Assembly: GCA_902517865.1 (NCBI GenBank)
Contig: CABYDT010000001.1
Coordinates: 145,001-209,000 of the forward strand
Length of the DNA: 64,000 nt
Source: an uncultured Pelagibacteraceae bacterium
GTDB lineage: Bacteria > Pseudomonadota > Alphaproteobacteria > Pelagibacterales > Pelagibacteraceae
Reading direction: 5' to 3'
The notes below the pieces were generated by a model, which was not told the origin of the DNA, did no database searches, and saw only the letters and a list, made by a program, of their open reading frames with translations. Positions 42,586 through 51,444 of the stretch are shown piece by piece. The translations under genes and the position numbers were made by a program. How positions within the stretch are numbered: position 1 is the stretch's first letter; every line of letters starts with the position of its first letter.

Positions 42586-43284
42586 TTATTGACCAGATAC
42601 TATACCTGATTCGCCTTTGGGTCTATCACCCTCTATATATTTCCCTGAAACCAAAAAATAAACTGTTTCAGCAATATTAGTTGCATGATCACCAATCCTC
42701 TCTAAATTTTTAGACATAAACATTAATTGCGAAAAAGGTGCCGCTGCGTCTTTTTTCTCCTCAATACATTTTAAAATTGAATTCATGCATATATCGACTA
42801 ATCTATCTATTTCTTGATCTGCATTCCAAACTTGCTCTGCTAACTTAGTGTCGCGGTTTAAAAAAGCATCCAAAACTGTCTTTACACTCTTTTGAACTTT
42901 TTCAGAAACCAATGAAAAATTTTTATTTATTTCATGTCCAATGTTTTTATCGAGATAACGAGATCTTTTTGCAATATTTTTGGATAAATCCCCAATTCTT
43001 TCCAAATCAGAAGAAATCTTCATTGCAGAAACGGTCTCTCGTAAATCGATTGCTAGTGGCTGACGCATAGTTAATAAATTTACAACCTGTTCTTCTATAC
43101 TTTTTTCTAAGTCATCAATACGGTCGTCTTTTCCAACAATTTTATCTGCAAATTCTTGATCTTGCTTGATCGCTGCCTCCGTAGCATCTTTAATTTGTTT
43201 TTCAGCTAATGAACCCATCTTTGCAATTGTATTTTTTAAGATGTTTAATTGCTCGTCATATGATTTTACAATGTGCTCACTCAT
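42586..43284 (-). CDS. phoU: Phosphate signalling protein PhoU
   Basis: Negative regulator that links the PstB ATPase to PhoR. The two three-helix bundle repeats are present with the acidic metal-binding motifs in RETVSAMKISSDLERIGDLSKNIAKRS and SQLMFMSKNLERIGDHATNIAETV. It has about 232 residues. I favour the ATG at 43284, 4 bases after the pstB stop; a TTG at 43296 would overlap pstB. It is followed by phoB after 5 bases. Confidence 0.95.
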   Translation of the reverse strand: MSEHIVKSYDEQLNILKNTIAKMGSLAEKQIKDATEAAIKQDQEFADKIVGKDDRIDDLEKSIEEQVVNLLTMRQPLAIDLRETVSAMKISSDLERIGDLSKNIAKRSRYLDKNIGHEINKNFSLVSEKVQKSVKTVLDAFLNRDTKLAEQVWNADQEIDRLVDICMNSILKCIEEKKDAAAPFSQLMFMSKNLERIGDHATNIAETVYFLVSGKYIEGDRPKGESGIVSGQ

Positions 43285-43288
43285 AAAT

Positions 43289-44053
43289 TTATCCAAACCT
43301 TCCTGTTATATAATCTTGTGTCATTTTATCTTCTGGATTCTTAAATATTTTTTCAGTAGAATCAAATTCTATTAATTTTCCTAAATGAAAAAAACCAGTA
43401 TGTTGAGAAACTCGAGCTGCTTGAGCCATAGAATGAGTTACAATTGCAATCGTGTATAATGATTTTAACTCATCAATTAAGCTTTCGATTTTCGCTGTTG
43501 CAATTGGATCAAGCGCTGAACAAGGTTCGTCCATTAATATTACTTCTGGATTAATTGAAATAGCTCTTGCTATACAAAGTCTTTGTTGCTGTCCACCAGA
43601 TAAACCTGTTCCAGGTTGATCTAAACGATCTTTAACTTCATCCCACAATGCCGCTCTTTTTAAACTTGTTTCAACAATCTCATCCATATGGGTTTTATCT
43701 TTCGCAATCCCATGAATATTTGGACCGTAGGAAATGTTTTCGTAAATACTTTTTGGGAATGGATTGGGTTTTTGGAAAACCATTCCAACCTTTTCTCTGA
43801 GTTGCACAACATCAACAGAATTGTCATAAATATCTTGACCGTCAATTTCTATATTGCCTTCAACTTTACAAATATCAATTACATCATTCATGCGATTTAA
43901 ACATCTTATGAAGGTTGATTTTCCACACCCCGATGGACCAATTAAAGCAGTAACCTCTTTTTCAGCTATATTTAAATCAACATCAAATAAAGCTTGTTTT
44001 GATCCATAAAAAACTGAAACCTGTTTTGCTGTTATCTTATTTTTATTACTCAT
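43289..44053 (-). CDS. pstB: Phosphate ABC transporter ATP-binding protein PstB
   Basis: ATPase of the high-affinity phosphate importer. Walker A is GPSGCGKST, the signature is [15 protein letters not shown], Walker B is [13 protein letters not shown], and the H-loop is THS. The start is the ATG at 44053 because AGGAG (44058-44062) lies at ideal spacing before it. A further ATG at 44071 would overlap pstA. It has 254 residues. Confidence 0.97.
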   Translation of the reverse strand: MSNKNKITAKQVSVFYGSKQALFDVDLNIAEKEVTALIGPSGCGKSTFIRCLNRMNDVIDICKVEGNIEIDGQDIYDNSVDVVQLREKVGMVFQKPNPFPKSIYENISYGPNIHGIAKDKTHMDEIVETSLKRAALWDEVKDRLDQPGTGLSGGQQQRLCIARAISINPEVILMDEPCSALDPIATAKIESLIDELKSLYTIAIVTHSMAQAARVSQHTGFFHLGKLIEFDSTEKIFKNPEDKMTQDYITGRFG

Positions 44054-44064
44054 GTTGCTCCTGA

Positions 44065-45330
44065 TTACCATTTCCTTTCAAATTTTTGCCTTGCCCATAC
44101 TGCTAAGGAATTCATAATTACTAAAAATCCAATTAGCAACATAATTGTTGCTGAAGTTTTTTCTACGAACCCTCGCTCAGCAGACTCAGACCACAAATAA
44201 ATTTGAACTGGCAAGGATGTTGAGGGGTCTGTTGGAACGCTTGGTACGTCTACAACAAATGCAACCATTCCTATTAATAATAATGGAGCTGTTTCACCTA
44301 AAGCTTGTGCTAATCCAATGATTGTTCCAGACAAAGTCCCTGGCATTGCAAGCGGTACAACATGATGACATACAGTTTGAACCTTTGATGCGCCAATAGC
44401 TAATGCACCCTCACGAATTGATGGAGGAACAGCTTTTAACGATGCGCGGCAAGCGATAATAATTGTTGGTAAAGTCATTAATGATAATGTCATACCTCCA
44501 ACAAGTGCTGTAGATCTTGGCATCCCAAATACACCCAAAAGCATACCAAGGCCTAATAGTCCAAAAACTATTGATGGTACAGCTGCGAGGTTGTTTATGT
44601 TAATTTCGATTATATCTGTGATTACATTTTTAGGTGCAAATTCTTCAAGATAAACCGCAGCCATCAGAGCAATTGGAAATGAAATTATTAAACATATGAT
44701 AATTGAAAAAAATGAACCAATTACTGCTCCAGCGACACCCGCAATTTCAGGATCTCTTGAATCTCCGCTAAACAAGAAGTAATCACTAATAGAAGACCCG
44801 ATTTTTCCCTGTTCTACTAAGTTATCATATACATTTAGTTGAAAGTTATTTAATCGTCTTCTGTCTTCTGGAATATTTCTTGGAAAATTACCTTTGTGTA
44901 ACTGATCTAAATCATCGGACGCGGTTAATTCAATTATAACCTTTTTTCCGAGCATTTTTGGATTTTTTAATAAATAACTTTTAATTTCATATTCATAATT
45001 TCCGCCTAATAATAATTTAACACTTTTTTCTTCCTCATCATTTTTGTACGGATACAAACTTGTTGCAGCTTTATATGTAACATCAAAAAACTCTGCTTCT
45101 TTAATTTGTTTTAATGTAGGATTTTTTATATCTTCTAATTCTAATAATTTTTTATCAAAATCGACTTCGGTCTGAATAGTTGTTTTAAAGAATGCGGTAC
45201 TTCCAGTTGAAAAAACTTTAAATAACAATAAACATACAAAAAATATTGAAATACCTATTGATACTACACCGAGAAATTGAAAGCGCTTTTCAGCAGCGTA
45301 TCTTTTTTTCATTCTTTGTTCTCTAATCAT
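44065..45330 (-). CDS. pstA: Phosphate ABC transporter permease PstA
   Basis: Membrane permease of the Pst system. After one N-terminal helix (about 25-47) there is a large soluble insertion of about 150 residues (DUF3333-like), seen in alphaproteobacterial PstA, and then the usual six-helix core. The transporter coupling loop is [26 protein letters not shown] chose the ATG at 45330, overlapping the pstC stop by 8 bases; a TTG at 45354 would overlap by 32. Confidence 0.94.
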   Translation of the reverse strand: MIREQRMKKRYAAEKRFQFLGVVSIGISIFFVCLLLFKVFSTGSTAFFKTTIQTEVDFDKKLLELEDIKNPTLKQIKEAEFFDVTYKAATSLYPYKNDEEEKSVKLLLGGNYEYEIKSYLLKNPKMLGKKVIIELTASDDLDQLHKGNFPRNIPEDRRRLNNFQLNVYDNLVEQGKIGSSISDYFLFSGDSRDPEIAGVAGAVIGSFFSIIICLIISFPIALMAAVYLEEFAPKNVITDIIEININNLAAVPSIVFGLLGLGMLLGVFGMPRSTALVGGMTLSLMTLPTIIIACRASLKAVPPSIREGALAIGASKVQTVCHHVVPLAMPGTLSGTIIGLAQALGETAPLLLIGMVAFVVDVPSVPTDPSTSLPVQIYLWSESAERGFVEKTSATIMLLIGFLVIMNSLAVWARQKFERKW

Positions 45331-46726
45331 ACTTCTCTCTATATTTTTTAACAATTCTCAATGCAATGAAATTTAAAATTAATGTAAGAACGAAAAGTGT
45401 TAAACCTAATGCAAAAGCAGATTGAGTTTTTGCACTGGTAAATTCTTGATCGCCTACTAATATCATGACAATCTGTGTTGTAATGGTTGTTGTCGAGTCT
45501 AAAGGATTGATCGTTAAATTTGCAGCTAGGCCTGCGGCCATCACAACAATCATAGTTTCGCCGACTGCCCTGGAAACTGCAAGCAGAACTGATCCAACAA
45601 TTCCTGGCAATGCTGCAGGAAAAACAACTTTTTTGATTGTTTCAGATTTTGTTGCTCCCAAAGCATAAGAACCCTCTCTTAATGATTGCGGTACTGCATT
45701 AATTACATCATCAGACAAAGAGGAAACAAATGGAATAATCATGACACCCATGACTAAACCGGCTGCTAACGCACTTTCTGAAGATACTTCCAAACCTAGA
45801 CTCTCTCCAACGACCCTAAAAAATGGTCCAACTGTGAGCGCTGCAAAGAAACCATAAACTACGGTTGGAACTCCAGCAAGAATTTCAATTATTGGTTTGC
45901 CCCATTTTCTTTGTCTATAATTTGCGTATTCTGCTAAGTAAATTCCAGAAAAGAGACCGACAGGAACCGCTACACACATTGCAATAAATGCGATAAAGGC
46001 TGTACCAGCAAATAATGGAACTGCCCCAAACGCTTCAGCTAAATCTTTTGCCTCCTGTGGTGTTAGGTTAGTTGGGTCACTGACAAATGCTTTTTGTGGC
46101 GACCAACCCAATCCAAAGAAAAAATCTAAAGGATTTATTTTTGTAAAAAATTGAATTGTCTCAAATAATAAAGAAAATATAATTCCAGCTGTTGTTAAAA
46201 TAGCTGCAACAGATGATAAAAATAATACTGTTGTAAATATCTTCTCTACACCATCTCTTGCGTGAACATTTTTATTAATTTTATTATAAGCAAATAAGAA
46301 TGTAGCAATTATTGCACAAAAGAAAAGTACTGCCTTTGCACCATGAGAAATAGATAACAAATTTTTATATGTTAACGCTCCAGATTTTATTGCTTCCGTA
46401 ACTTGACCAGAAAAATTACCTTGAGCCAAGGATACAATCTGAGAATATATTAAATTTAATTCATTTTTTGTTAACTCATTTATCGATGACAATTGTAACT
46501 TGTTTTCTATTAAATTTTTTACAATAATAGGTTCTAAAATTGTCCAAAGTATTAAAATTAAAAATGCTGGAAGTGCACACCATAAAGCTTGATAATATCC
46601 ATAAAAATGTGGAAGGGCCTTTGGTCTAAAAGAACCTGATGTGGCAATTTTTTTAATTCTTGATTTACCGAAAAAAAAACTTGAAATTCCAAAAAGAACT
46701 AACGAAGTTAAAAGTATTGAGTTCAT
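45323..46726 (-). CDS. pstC: Phosphate ABC transporter permease PstC
   Basis: Second permease of the Pst importer, 467 residues, with an N-terminal extension (about 1-150) holding extra membrane helices, as in alphaproteobacteria. The core carries VPVGLFSGIYLAEYA and the coupling loop EGSYALGATKSETIKKVVFPAALPG. A clear AGGGG Shine-Dalgarno sequence lies just before the ATG. It is separated from pstS by 70 bases containing a strong hairpin. Confidence 0.95.
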   Translation of the reverse strand: MNSILLTSLVLFGISSFFFGKSRIKKIATSGSFRPKALPHFYGYYQALWCALPAFLILILWTILEPIIVKNLIENKLQLSSINELTKNELNLIYSQIVSLAQGNFSGQVTEAIKSGALTYKNLLSISHGAKAVLFFCAIIATFLFAYNKINKNVHARDGVEKIFTTVLFLSSVAAILTTAGIIFSLLFETIQFFTKINPLDFFFGLGWSPQKAFVSDPTNLTPQEAKDLAEAFGAVPLFAGTAFIAFIAMCVAVPVGLFSGIYLAEYANYRQRKWGKPIIEILAGVPTVVYGFFAALTVGPFFRVVGESLGLEVSSESALAAGLVMGVMIIPFVSSLSDDVINAVPQSLREGSYALGATKSETIKKVVFPAALPGIVGSVLLAVSRAVGETMIVVMAAGLAANLTINPLDSTTTITTQIVMILVGDQEFTSAKTQSAFALGLTLFVLTLILNFIALRIVKKYREKYD

Positions 46727-46755
46727 CGTGTCCCCTTTTTAGAATTTAATTTCAT

Positions 46756-46782
46756 TAAGGGCCTACATCATATAGGCCCTTA
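46756..46782 (-). other. Intercistronic hairpin between pstS and pstC
   Basis: A perfect 10-bp inverted repeat, TAAGGGCCTA and TAGGCCCTTA, is separated by 7 bases. No U-run follows it in the direction of transcription, so it is less a terminator than a stem that could protect the 3' end of pstS mRNA and raise binding-protein output over permease. Confidence 0.7.
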
Positions 46783-46796
46783 AAATTAAAGCTAGA

Positions 46797-47819
46797 CTAG
46801 TTTAACTTGATTGTTGTTAACTTAGTTCCAGCAGTTCTTGTTTTTTTGTAAGATTTGTTATCTAGAGGTACTAATCCAATGTCAGTTAAATAACCTTTTG
46901 GACCCATAGTTCCTTTAGATGTGAACTCTTTCAAGTATTCTTTGATACCCGGTACAGTTCCAATATGAGCCTTCTTTACATAAAAGAATAAAGGTCTCGC
47001 GATTGGGTACGAATAATCTTGAATAGATGCTAAAGAAGGTTTTTTACCTTCAATTTTAGTTGCTTTGATTTTATCTTTGTTAGCTACTAAGTAAGAATAA
47101 CCAAATAAACCAAACATATCTGGATCAGCAGATAGTTTATTAACGATTAAAGTATCGTTTTCACCAGCTTCTACCGCCAAACCATCTTCTCTAAGCTTTC
47201 TACAACCCTTTTTAGGTTTAATACCTTGTGCTTTGTACGCAGCTTTTGCAGCTTTCGTACAACCTTTTTTCATTACTAATGAGTTCCAAGCATCTCTAGT
47301 TCCTGATGTTGGTGGGGGTACTAAAATCTTAATACCTTTATTGGGTAAAGACTTATCAATATCACTCCATTTTTTGTAAGGGTTTTTTACCATTTTACCA
47401 TCGATCTCAACATCGTGAGCTAAAGCTCTCCATAGTTGTTCTTTAGTAAAATTCATATCTTTTGCTTTCACAGAATGAGCAAAAGAAATTCCATCATTAC
47501 CTACAACGATTTCAACGATATCTTTCACACCATTTTTTGCACATAGAGCTTTTTCTTTAGATTTGATTGCTCTAGAAGCATTTGTGATATCTGGATGTTT
47601 AACACCAACACCAGCGCAAAATAGTTTCATTCCTCCACCTGTACCAGTCGATTCGATAACTGGAGTTTTAAATCCAGACTTACCAAATTTTTCCGCAACG
47701 ATAGTCGCGTATGGATATACTGTAGAAGAACCAACGATTTTGATTTGATCTCTTGCAGATGCAACACCTGAAATAGCAATTGCAACTAACAGAGATAATA
47801 CAAAGTTTAGTTTTTTCAT
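46797..47819 (-). CDS. pstS: Periplasmic phosphate-binding protein PstS
   Basis: Binds phosphate in the periplasm and delivers it to PstCA. A cleavable signal peptide (about 1-22, ending ISGVASA) precedes IVGSSTVYPYATIVAEKFG, the phosphate-binding loop at the mature N-terminus. The PPTSGTRDAWNSLV segment holds further ligands. It has 340 residues. The Shine-Dalgarno AAGGA is good, and Pho-box-like repeats lie upstream. Base composition is slightly less AT-rich than neighbours, in keeping with high expression. Confidence 0.96.
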   Translation of the reverse strand: MKKLNFVLSLLVAIAISGVASARDQIKIVGSSTVYPYATIVAEKFGKSGFKTPVIESTGTGGGMKLFCAGVGVKHPDITNASRAIKSKEKALCAKNGVKDIVEIVVGNDGISFAHSVKAKDMNFTKEQLWRALAHDVEIDGKMVKNPYKKWSDIDKSLPNKGIKILVPPPTSGTRDAWNSLVMKKGCTKAAKAAYKAQGIKPKKGCRKLREDGLAVEAGENDTLIVNKLSADPDMFGLFGYSYLVANKDKIKATKIEGKKPSLASIQDYSYPIARPLFFYVKKAHIGTVPGIKEYLKEFTSKGTMGPKGYLTDIGLVPLDNKSYKKTRTAGTKLTTIKLN

Positions 47820-47873
47820 TTTATTATGTCCTTTTATTAAAATTAAAATGTTTTGACGATTTACTGATACGGC

Positions 47874-47902
47874 GTGGCACTAATATTAAACAAATATTAC
47901 AG
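47874..47902 (-). promoter_or_regulatory. Pho box upstream of pstS
   Basis: Reading the minus strand, three 7-bp elements stand at an 11-bp period: CTGTAAT, GTTTAAT and GTGCCAC. The first matches CTGTCAT at six of seven bases and the third matches CTGTCAC at five. It lies 55 bases before pstS, where PhoB control is expected. Confidence 0.6.
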
Positions 47903-47916
47903 TTTTGTAAAAAAGC

Positions 47917-48558
47917 TCACCGAATGGTTGAGTTATGAACAATTTTTACATCGCTTTTTTCGTCAGATAAGTTGCCACTACATGAAAATGGCAATACGGC
48001 TTTTGATAACGCATATTTGTTTGTCGGTCTCAAAACAACCTCTAAGACAACTAATTTGACCAAAGCTTTTCGGTAATTTTCCTGTAGTGTCCAAGGTTGG
48101 TTGGAAGGTGGATAAAATTTTTCAACTAAATATGATGCAACTTGAGACTCAGATAGCGTTGACTCTGGCTGACTCCTTAAAAGGCTATGTCTCACATCAT
48201 CGAAAATCTCTCTACATTTATTGCTCGAGCTTAAATAATCATTTTCACTTAGACCTTTACTCATTGGTATAGAAATTGAAGCTATAACTGCAGTTTTTCT
48301 CCAATTATATATAACCGACATCTCAACCTCTTCTTTTCTATCTCCTATTAAATTTTTTAATAATCTTGAAGTATATCTGCTTATAATTCGATCAATTGAT
48401 CGTTCCATATCTCTTTCTAAGTTAATAATACCTAAATCTAGATAATTTAATGGACGTTGCATTAAATTTGTAACAACTTCTTTTTGATCTGACACTGAAA
48501 TATTAGGAAATAAAAAAAACGACAATAGTAAAACAAAAATACTAGTTTTTTTTTTCAT
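47917..48558 (-). CDS. Hypothetical secreted protein in the pho operon
   Basis: I do not recognise this family. The 213-residue product has a signal peptide (about 1-23, ending ISVSD). The mature part is helical, with a charged segment rich in Arg and Glu (about 45-75), IYNWRKTAVIASISIPMS in the middle and a single Cys pair (about 120 and 200). It overlaps the phoR stop by 17 bases and precedes the pstS promoter, so it is expressed with the phosphate sensor. It may be a periplasmic accessory to phosphate sensing or uptake; that is context only. Confidence 0.7.
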   Translation of the reverse strand: MKKKTSIFVLLLSFFLFPNISVSDQKEVVTNLMQRPLNYLDLGIINLERDMERSIDRIISRYTSRLLKNLIGDRKEEVEMSVIYNWRKTAVIASISIPMSKGLSENDYLSSSNKCREIFDDVRHSLLRSQPESTLSESQVASYLVEKFYPPSNQPWTLQENYRKALVKLVVLEVVLRPTNKYALSKAVLPFSCSGNLSDEKSDVKIVHNSTIR

Positions 48559-49771
48559 AAATCGGTAAATGAACTATAAACTCACTTCCCTCGTTTAGTC
48601 TACTGTTAATTTCTAAATCTCCTCTATGTTGATTAATAATGTGTTTAACTATCGCTAAACCAAGACCCGTTCCTTGAATAAGATTTTTTTTTGCATTAGC
48701 GGTTCTATAAAACCTTTCTGTCACCCGATGTATTTCATTTTTTGGTATTCCAATACCCTGATCTTTCACATGAATGCTTACTGATCCTTTTGTTAATTTA
48801 TCCTCATTATTTTTTAAAAATATTTCGACCACTGAATTATCTTTTGTATATTTAATTGCATTATCATAAAGATTTTGAACTACCTCAAAAATTTTATCAT
48901 AATTACCTCTTACAAAAGGTGTCGTTTTGTTTTTAATAATTTTAATATCTAACCCTTTTTTCTCAGCCATTTTATTTGGTACCTTTTGTAAACTTTCTAA
49001 AATCTCATTAACATTTACTTTTGAATTAGGCTGAACATGTTCTTGCATCTCTATACGACTTAGAGACATCAAATCGGAAATTAATATTTCCATTTTATTT
49101 GCTTGCTCTTGCATAATTTTAATAAATTTCTGTTGAGCTATTGGATCATCTTTAGCTGATGAATAAATTGTCTCTAAAAATCCTTTAATAGAAACTAATG
49201 GTGTTTTAAGTTCATGGCTAACGTTTGCAACAAAGTCAGATCTTAACCTTTCAGCTTTTTTAACATCGGTATAATCTTTTACGACTAATAAAACATTTTT
49301 CTGACTAAGCGGCACAATAGTCAGTCTAAAAAAACTATATGTTGGCAAATTAATGTCAAACTCAAGATATTGATTAATTCTTTTGTTTCTTGAAATTTCA
49401 ATTTTATCCAAAAGATCAGGAACTCTGATAAAACCAGATAAATCTTTACCAATAACATCACCATAGTAATTTTTTGCAGCCTGATTTGCTGCAGAAATCG
49501 CATTAAAGGAGTTTATAAATAAAATATAATCCTCAATTTCATTGATTAATTGATTTTCTAAATCCTCAGAAGTGAATGCTTTAGAAGAATTTGTGACATT
49601 AAAATCTGCTGTATTTTTCTTTATTTTTGTTTTTTGATCTTCAATCTTGGAGGCGAAATACATTAATGTGCCATTTGATATGCACAAAATTACTAATGAA
49701 ATTAGTTCTAACTTTTCAAAAAAAAACAACAGAACTAGCAAAATGAAATTAAAAATTGGAATCATTAGCAT
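48542..49771 (-). CDS. phoR: Phosphate regulon sensor histidine kinase PhoR
   Basis: Membrane sensor kinase that phosphorylates PhoB when phosphate is low. Two N-terminal hydrophobic segments (about 3-40) have almost no periplasmic loop, as in PhoR. A PAS domain (about 75-170), the HisKA motif SHELKTPL with His186, and an HATPase domain with the N-box YDNAIKYTKD, DQGIGIP and GTGLGLAIVKHI follow. It has 409 residues. It is divergent from olsB across a 92-base region with Pho-box repeats. Confidence 0.94.
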   Translation of the reverse strand: MLMIPIFNFILLVLLFFFEKLELISLVILCISNGTLMYFASKIEDQKTKIKKNTADFNVTNSSKAFTSEDLENQLINEIEDYILFINSFNAISAANQAAKNYYGDVIGKDLSGFIRVPDLLDKIEISRNKRINQYLEFDINLPTYSFFRLTIVPLSQKNVLLVVKDYTDVKKAERLRSDFVANVSHELKTPLVSIKGFLETIYSSAKDDPIAQQKFIKIMQEQANKMEILISDLMSLSRIEMQEHVQPNSKVNVNEILESLQKVPNKMAEKKGLDIKIIKNKTTPFVRGNYDKIFEVVQNLYDNAIKYTKDNSVVEIFLKNNEDKLTKGSVSIHVKDQGIGIPKNEIHRVTERFYRTANAKKNLIQGTGLGLAIVKHIINQHRGDLEINSRLNEGSEFIVHLPIYEKKN

Positions 49772-49801
49772 ATCAACTAACTTTTAACATTATTTCGCAA
49801 A

Positions 49802-49841
49802 AAGTCATAATACTGAAACATTACTTTCATTTTACTGAAAC
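49802..49841 (+). promoter_or_regulatory. Four-fold Pho-box array upstream of olsB
   Basis: Four 7-bp elements lie at exactly 11-bp spacing: AAGTCAT (49802), CTGAAAC (49813), CTTTCAT (49824) and CTGAAAC (49835). They alternate two versions of the PhoB half-site CTGTCAT. Orientation favours the olsB-olsA operon; a TTTAAC -10-like element follows at about 49850. The array could also control phoR in the opposite direction. Confidence 0.65.
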
Positions 49842-49863
49842 CAAATCACTTTAACAACGTCCC

Positions 49864-50682
49864 ATGTCTGCTGAACAACTAACTAAATTACCTTTTGCAA
49901 AAAAAGTTAATATTATAACCTCTGCCTTTTTTGCTCCTAAATTAAGTTATTATTTTGCTGAAAACCAAAAAGATATTAAGGCTGCACAACGACTGCGATA
50001 TAAAGTTTTTTTTTCAGAACGAGATAAAAAGATTGTAAGTTTAAAATATTTTAAAAGAGATTCTGATAAATATGACCAATTCGCAGATCATTTAATAGTT
50101 ACGCATCAAAACGGTAAGTTTTCTAAAACGAAAGTCGTTGGAACATATCGATTGTTAAATAGTAAATCTGCTCAACGATGTGGATTTTATTCAAAGGAAG
50201 AATTTGACATTGATCGAATGTTAAATAATCATGAGAACCAAAATCTTTTAGAATTAAGTCGTTCGTGCATTCATAAAAATTTTAGAAAAAAAAATGTATT
50301 ACAATTTATGTGGAAAAAAATTCATCATTATATTTTAAATCATAATATTGATGTCTTATTTGGCATGGCAAGTTTTTTAAATGATAAACCTCAAGAAATA
50401 AAAACAGAGTTAACTTATCTTTATCAAAAATTCCTAATGGAAGAGTCAATTAGAGTTTCTGCATTAAATAAACACAAAACAGATATGAATATCGCAAATT
50501 TAGATAATGTTTCTGAACTATCAATTGTAAAAAATCTACCAACTTTAGTGAAGGCATATTTAAGATTGGGAGCTAAAATTGGTGATGGAGCTGTGATTGA
50601 TTATGTAGTCAAAACAACAGATATTTTTATTTATTTACCTTACAAAAATATTAGCAAGACTTATCTTAAAAAATTTATATAA
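49864..50682 (+). CDS. olsB: Ornithine-ACP N-acyltransferase (OlsB-like)
   Basis: GNAT-fold acyltransferase that would attach a 3-hydroxyacyl chain to the alpha-amine of ornithine, giving lyso-ornithine lipid, a phosphorus-free membrane lipid. The family pattern is AQRLRYKVFFSERD near residue 40, the VVGTYRLL strand, and ELSRSCIHKNFRKKNVLQFMW, typical of the OlsB/hemolysin-like acetyltransferase family. It has 272 residues. It is followed after 9 bases by the OlsA-type gene and preceded by Pho-box repeats. An N-acyl-amino-acid synthase with another amino acid is possible. Confidence 0.85.
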   Translation: MSAEQLTKLPFAKKVNIITSAFFAPKLSYYFAENQKDIKAAQRLRYKVFFSERDKKIVSLKYFKRDSDKYDQFADHLIVTHQNGKFSKTKVVGTYRLLNSKSAQRCGFYSKEEFDIDRMLNNHENQNLLELSRSCIHKNFRKKNVLQFMWKKIHHYILNHNIDVLFGMASFLNDKPQEIKTELTYLYQKFLMEESIRVSALNKHKTDMNIANLDNVSELSIVKNLPTLVKAYLRLGAKIGDGAVIDYVVKTTDIFIYLPYKNISKTYLKKFI

Positions 50683-50691
50683 ACTTTAAGA

Positions 50692-51444
50692 GTGAAATCA
50701 TTAATAGCTTGGTTATTTGGTTTTTTGTATTTAAAAAAATTATACCAAAAACATTATAACAACTCTGAACTTAAAAATAATTTTTGGAATAAAACATTAG
50801 AACTTTTCAACATAAAATACTCGATATTAAATACTGAAAAAATTCCTAAGACTGGTCCTGTAATTATTGTATGTAACCACCCATTTGGACTAGTAGATGG
50901 ATTAATTATTGCTGATACTGTTTCTAAGAAAAGGGGAGATTACCGAATACTTATTAACGACGAAATATCACAAGTTGATCTCATAAGACCTTATTTGTTT
51001 CCTCTTAAACTTGATGAAAAAAGAGAATCTATAAAGTTTAACTTAAAATCAAAAAATGATGCTATCCAATATGTTCAAAATGGCGGTGCTTTAATCATTT
51101 TTCCATCTGGTGAAGTGGCAACTAGACAAAAAATATTTGAAAAAGCAATTGAAAAGAGGTGGCAATCTATTTTAGGTGCAATAATTAGAAAAACCGAAGC
51201 AGCAATATGTCCTGTTTATTTTCATGGTGAAAATAGTTTTTTATTTCACCTATTAGGAATGATGCATTACCCGTTAAGAAGAATTCTTTTTGCGAGGGAA
51301 CTAATTAATAAAAAAAATAAATTTTTTAAAGCAATATGCTTACCAACCTATCATACTTCTCAATTTATAGGTAAGGGTAACTCTGAAATTTCAAATGAGT
51401 TGAGAGAATATACCTTAAGAGGCAAAGAGTCTTTTAATAATTAG
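50692..51444 (+). CDS. olsA: 1-acyl-glycerol-3-phosphate-type acyltransferase (OlsA-like)
   Basis: O-acyltransferase of the PlsC family that would add the second chain to lyso-ornithine lipid. The catalytic NHX4D-like motif is CNHPFGLVDG, and FPSGEVATRQK matches the FPEGT-type block III. An N-terminal hydrophobic stretch suggests membrane association. It begins with GTG, 9 bases after olsB. The tail overlaps the convergent glycosyltransferase by 11 bases. Pairing with olsB supports the lipid role over general phospholipid synthesis. Confidence 0.83.
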   Translation: MKSLIAWLFGFLYLKKLYQKHYNNSELKNNFWNKTLELFNIKYSILNTEKIPKTGPVIIVCNHPFGLVDGLIIADTVSKKRGDYRILINDEISQVDLIRPYLFPLKLDEKRESIKFNLKSKNDAIQYVQNGGALIIFPSGEVATRQKIFEKAIEKRWQSILGAIIRKTEAAICPVYFHGENSFLFHLLGMMHYPLRRILFARELINKKNKFFKAICLPTYHTSQFIGKGNSEISNELREYTLRGKESFNN

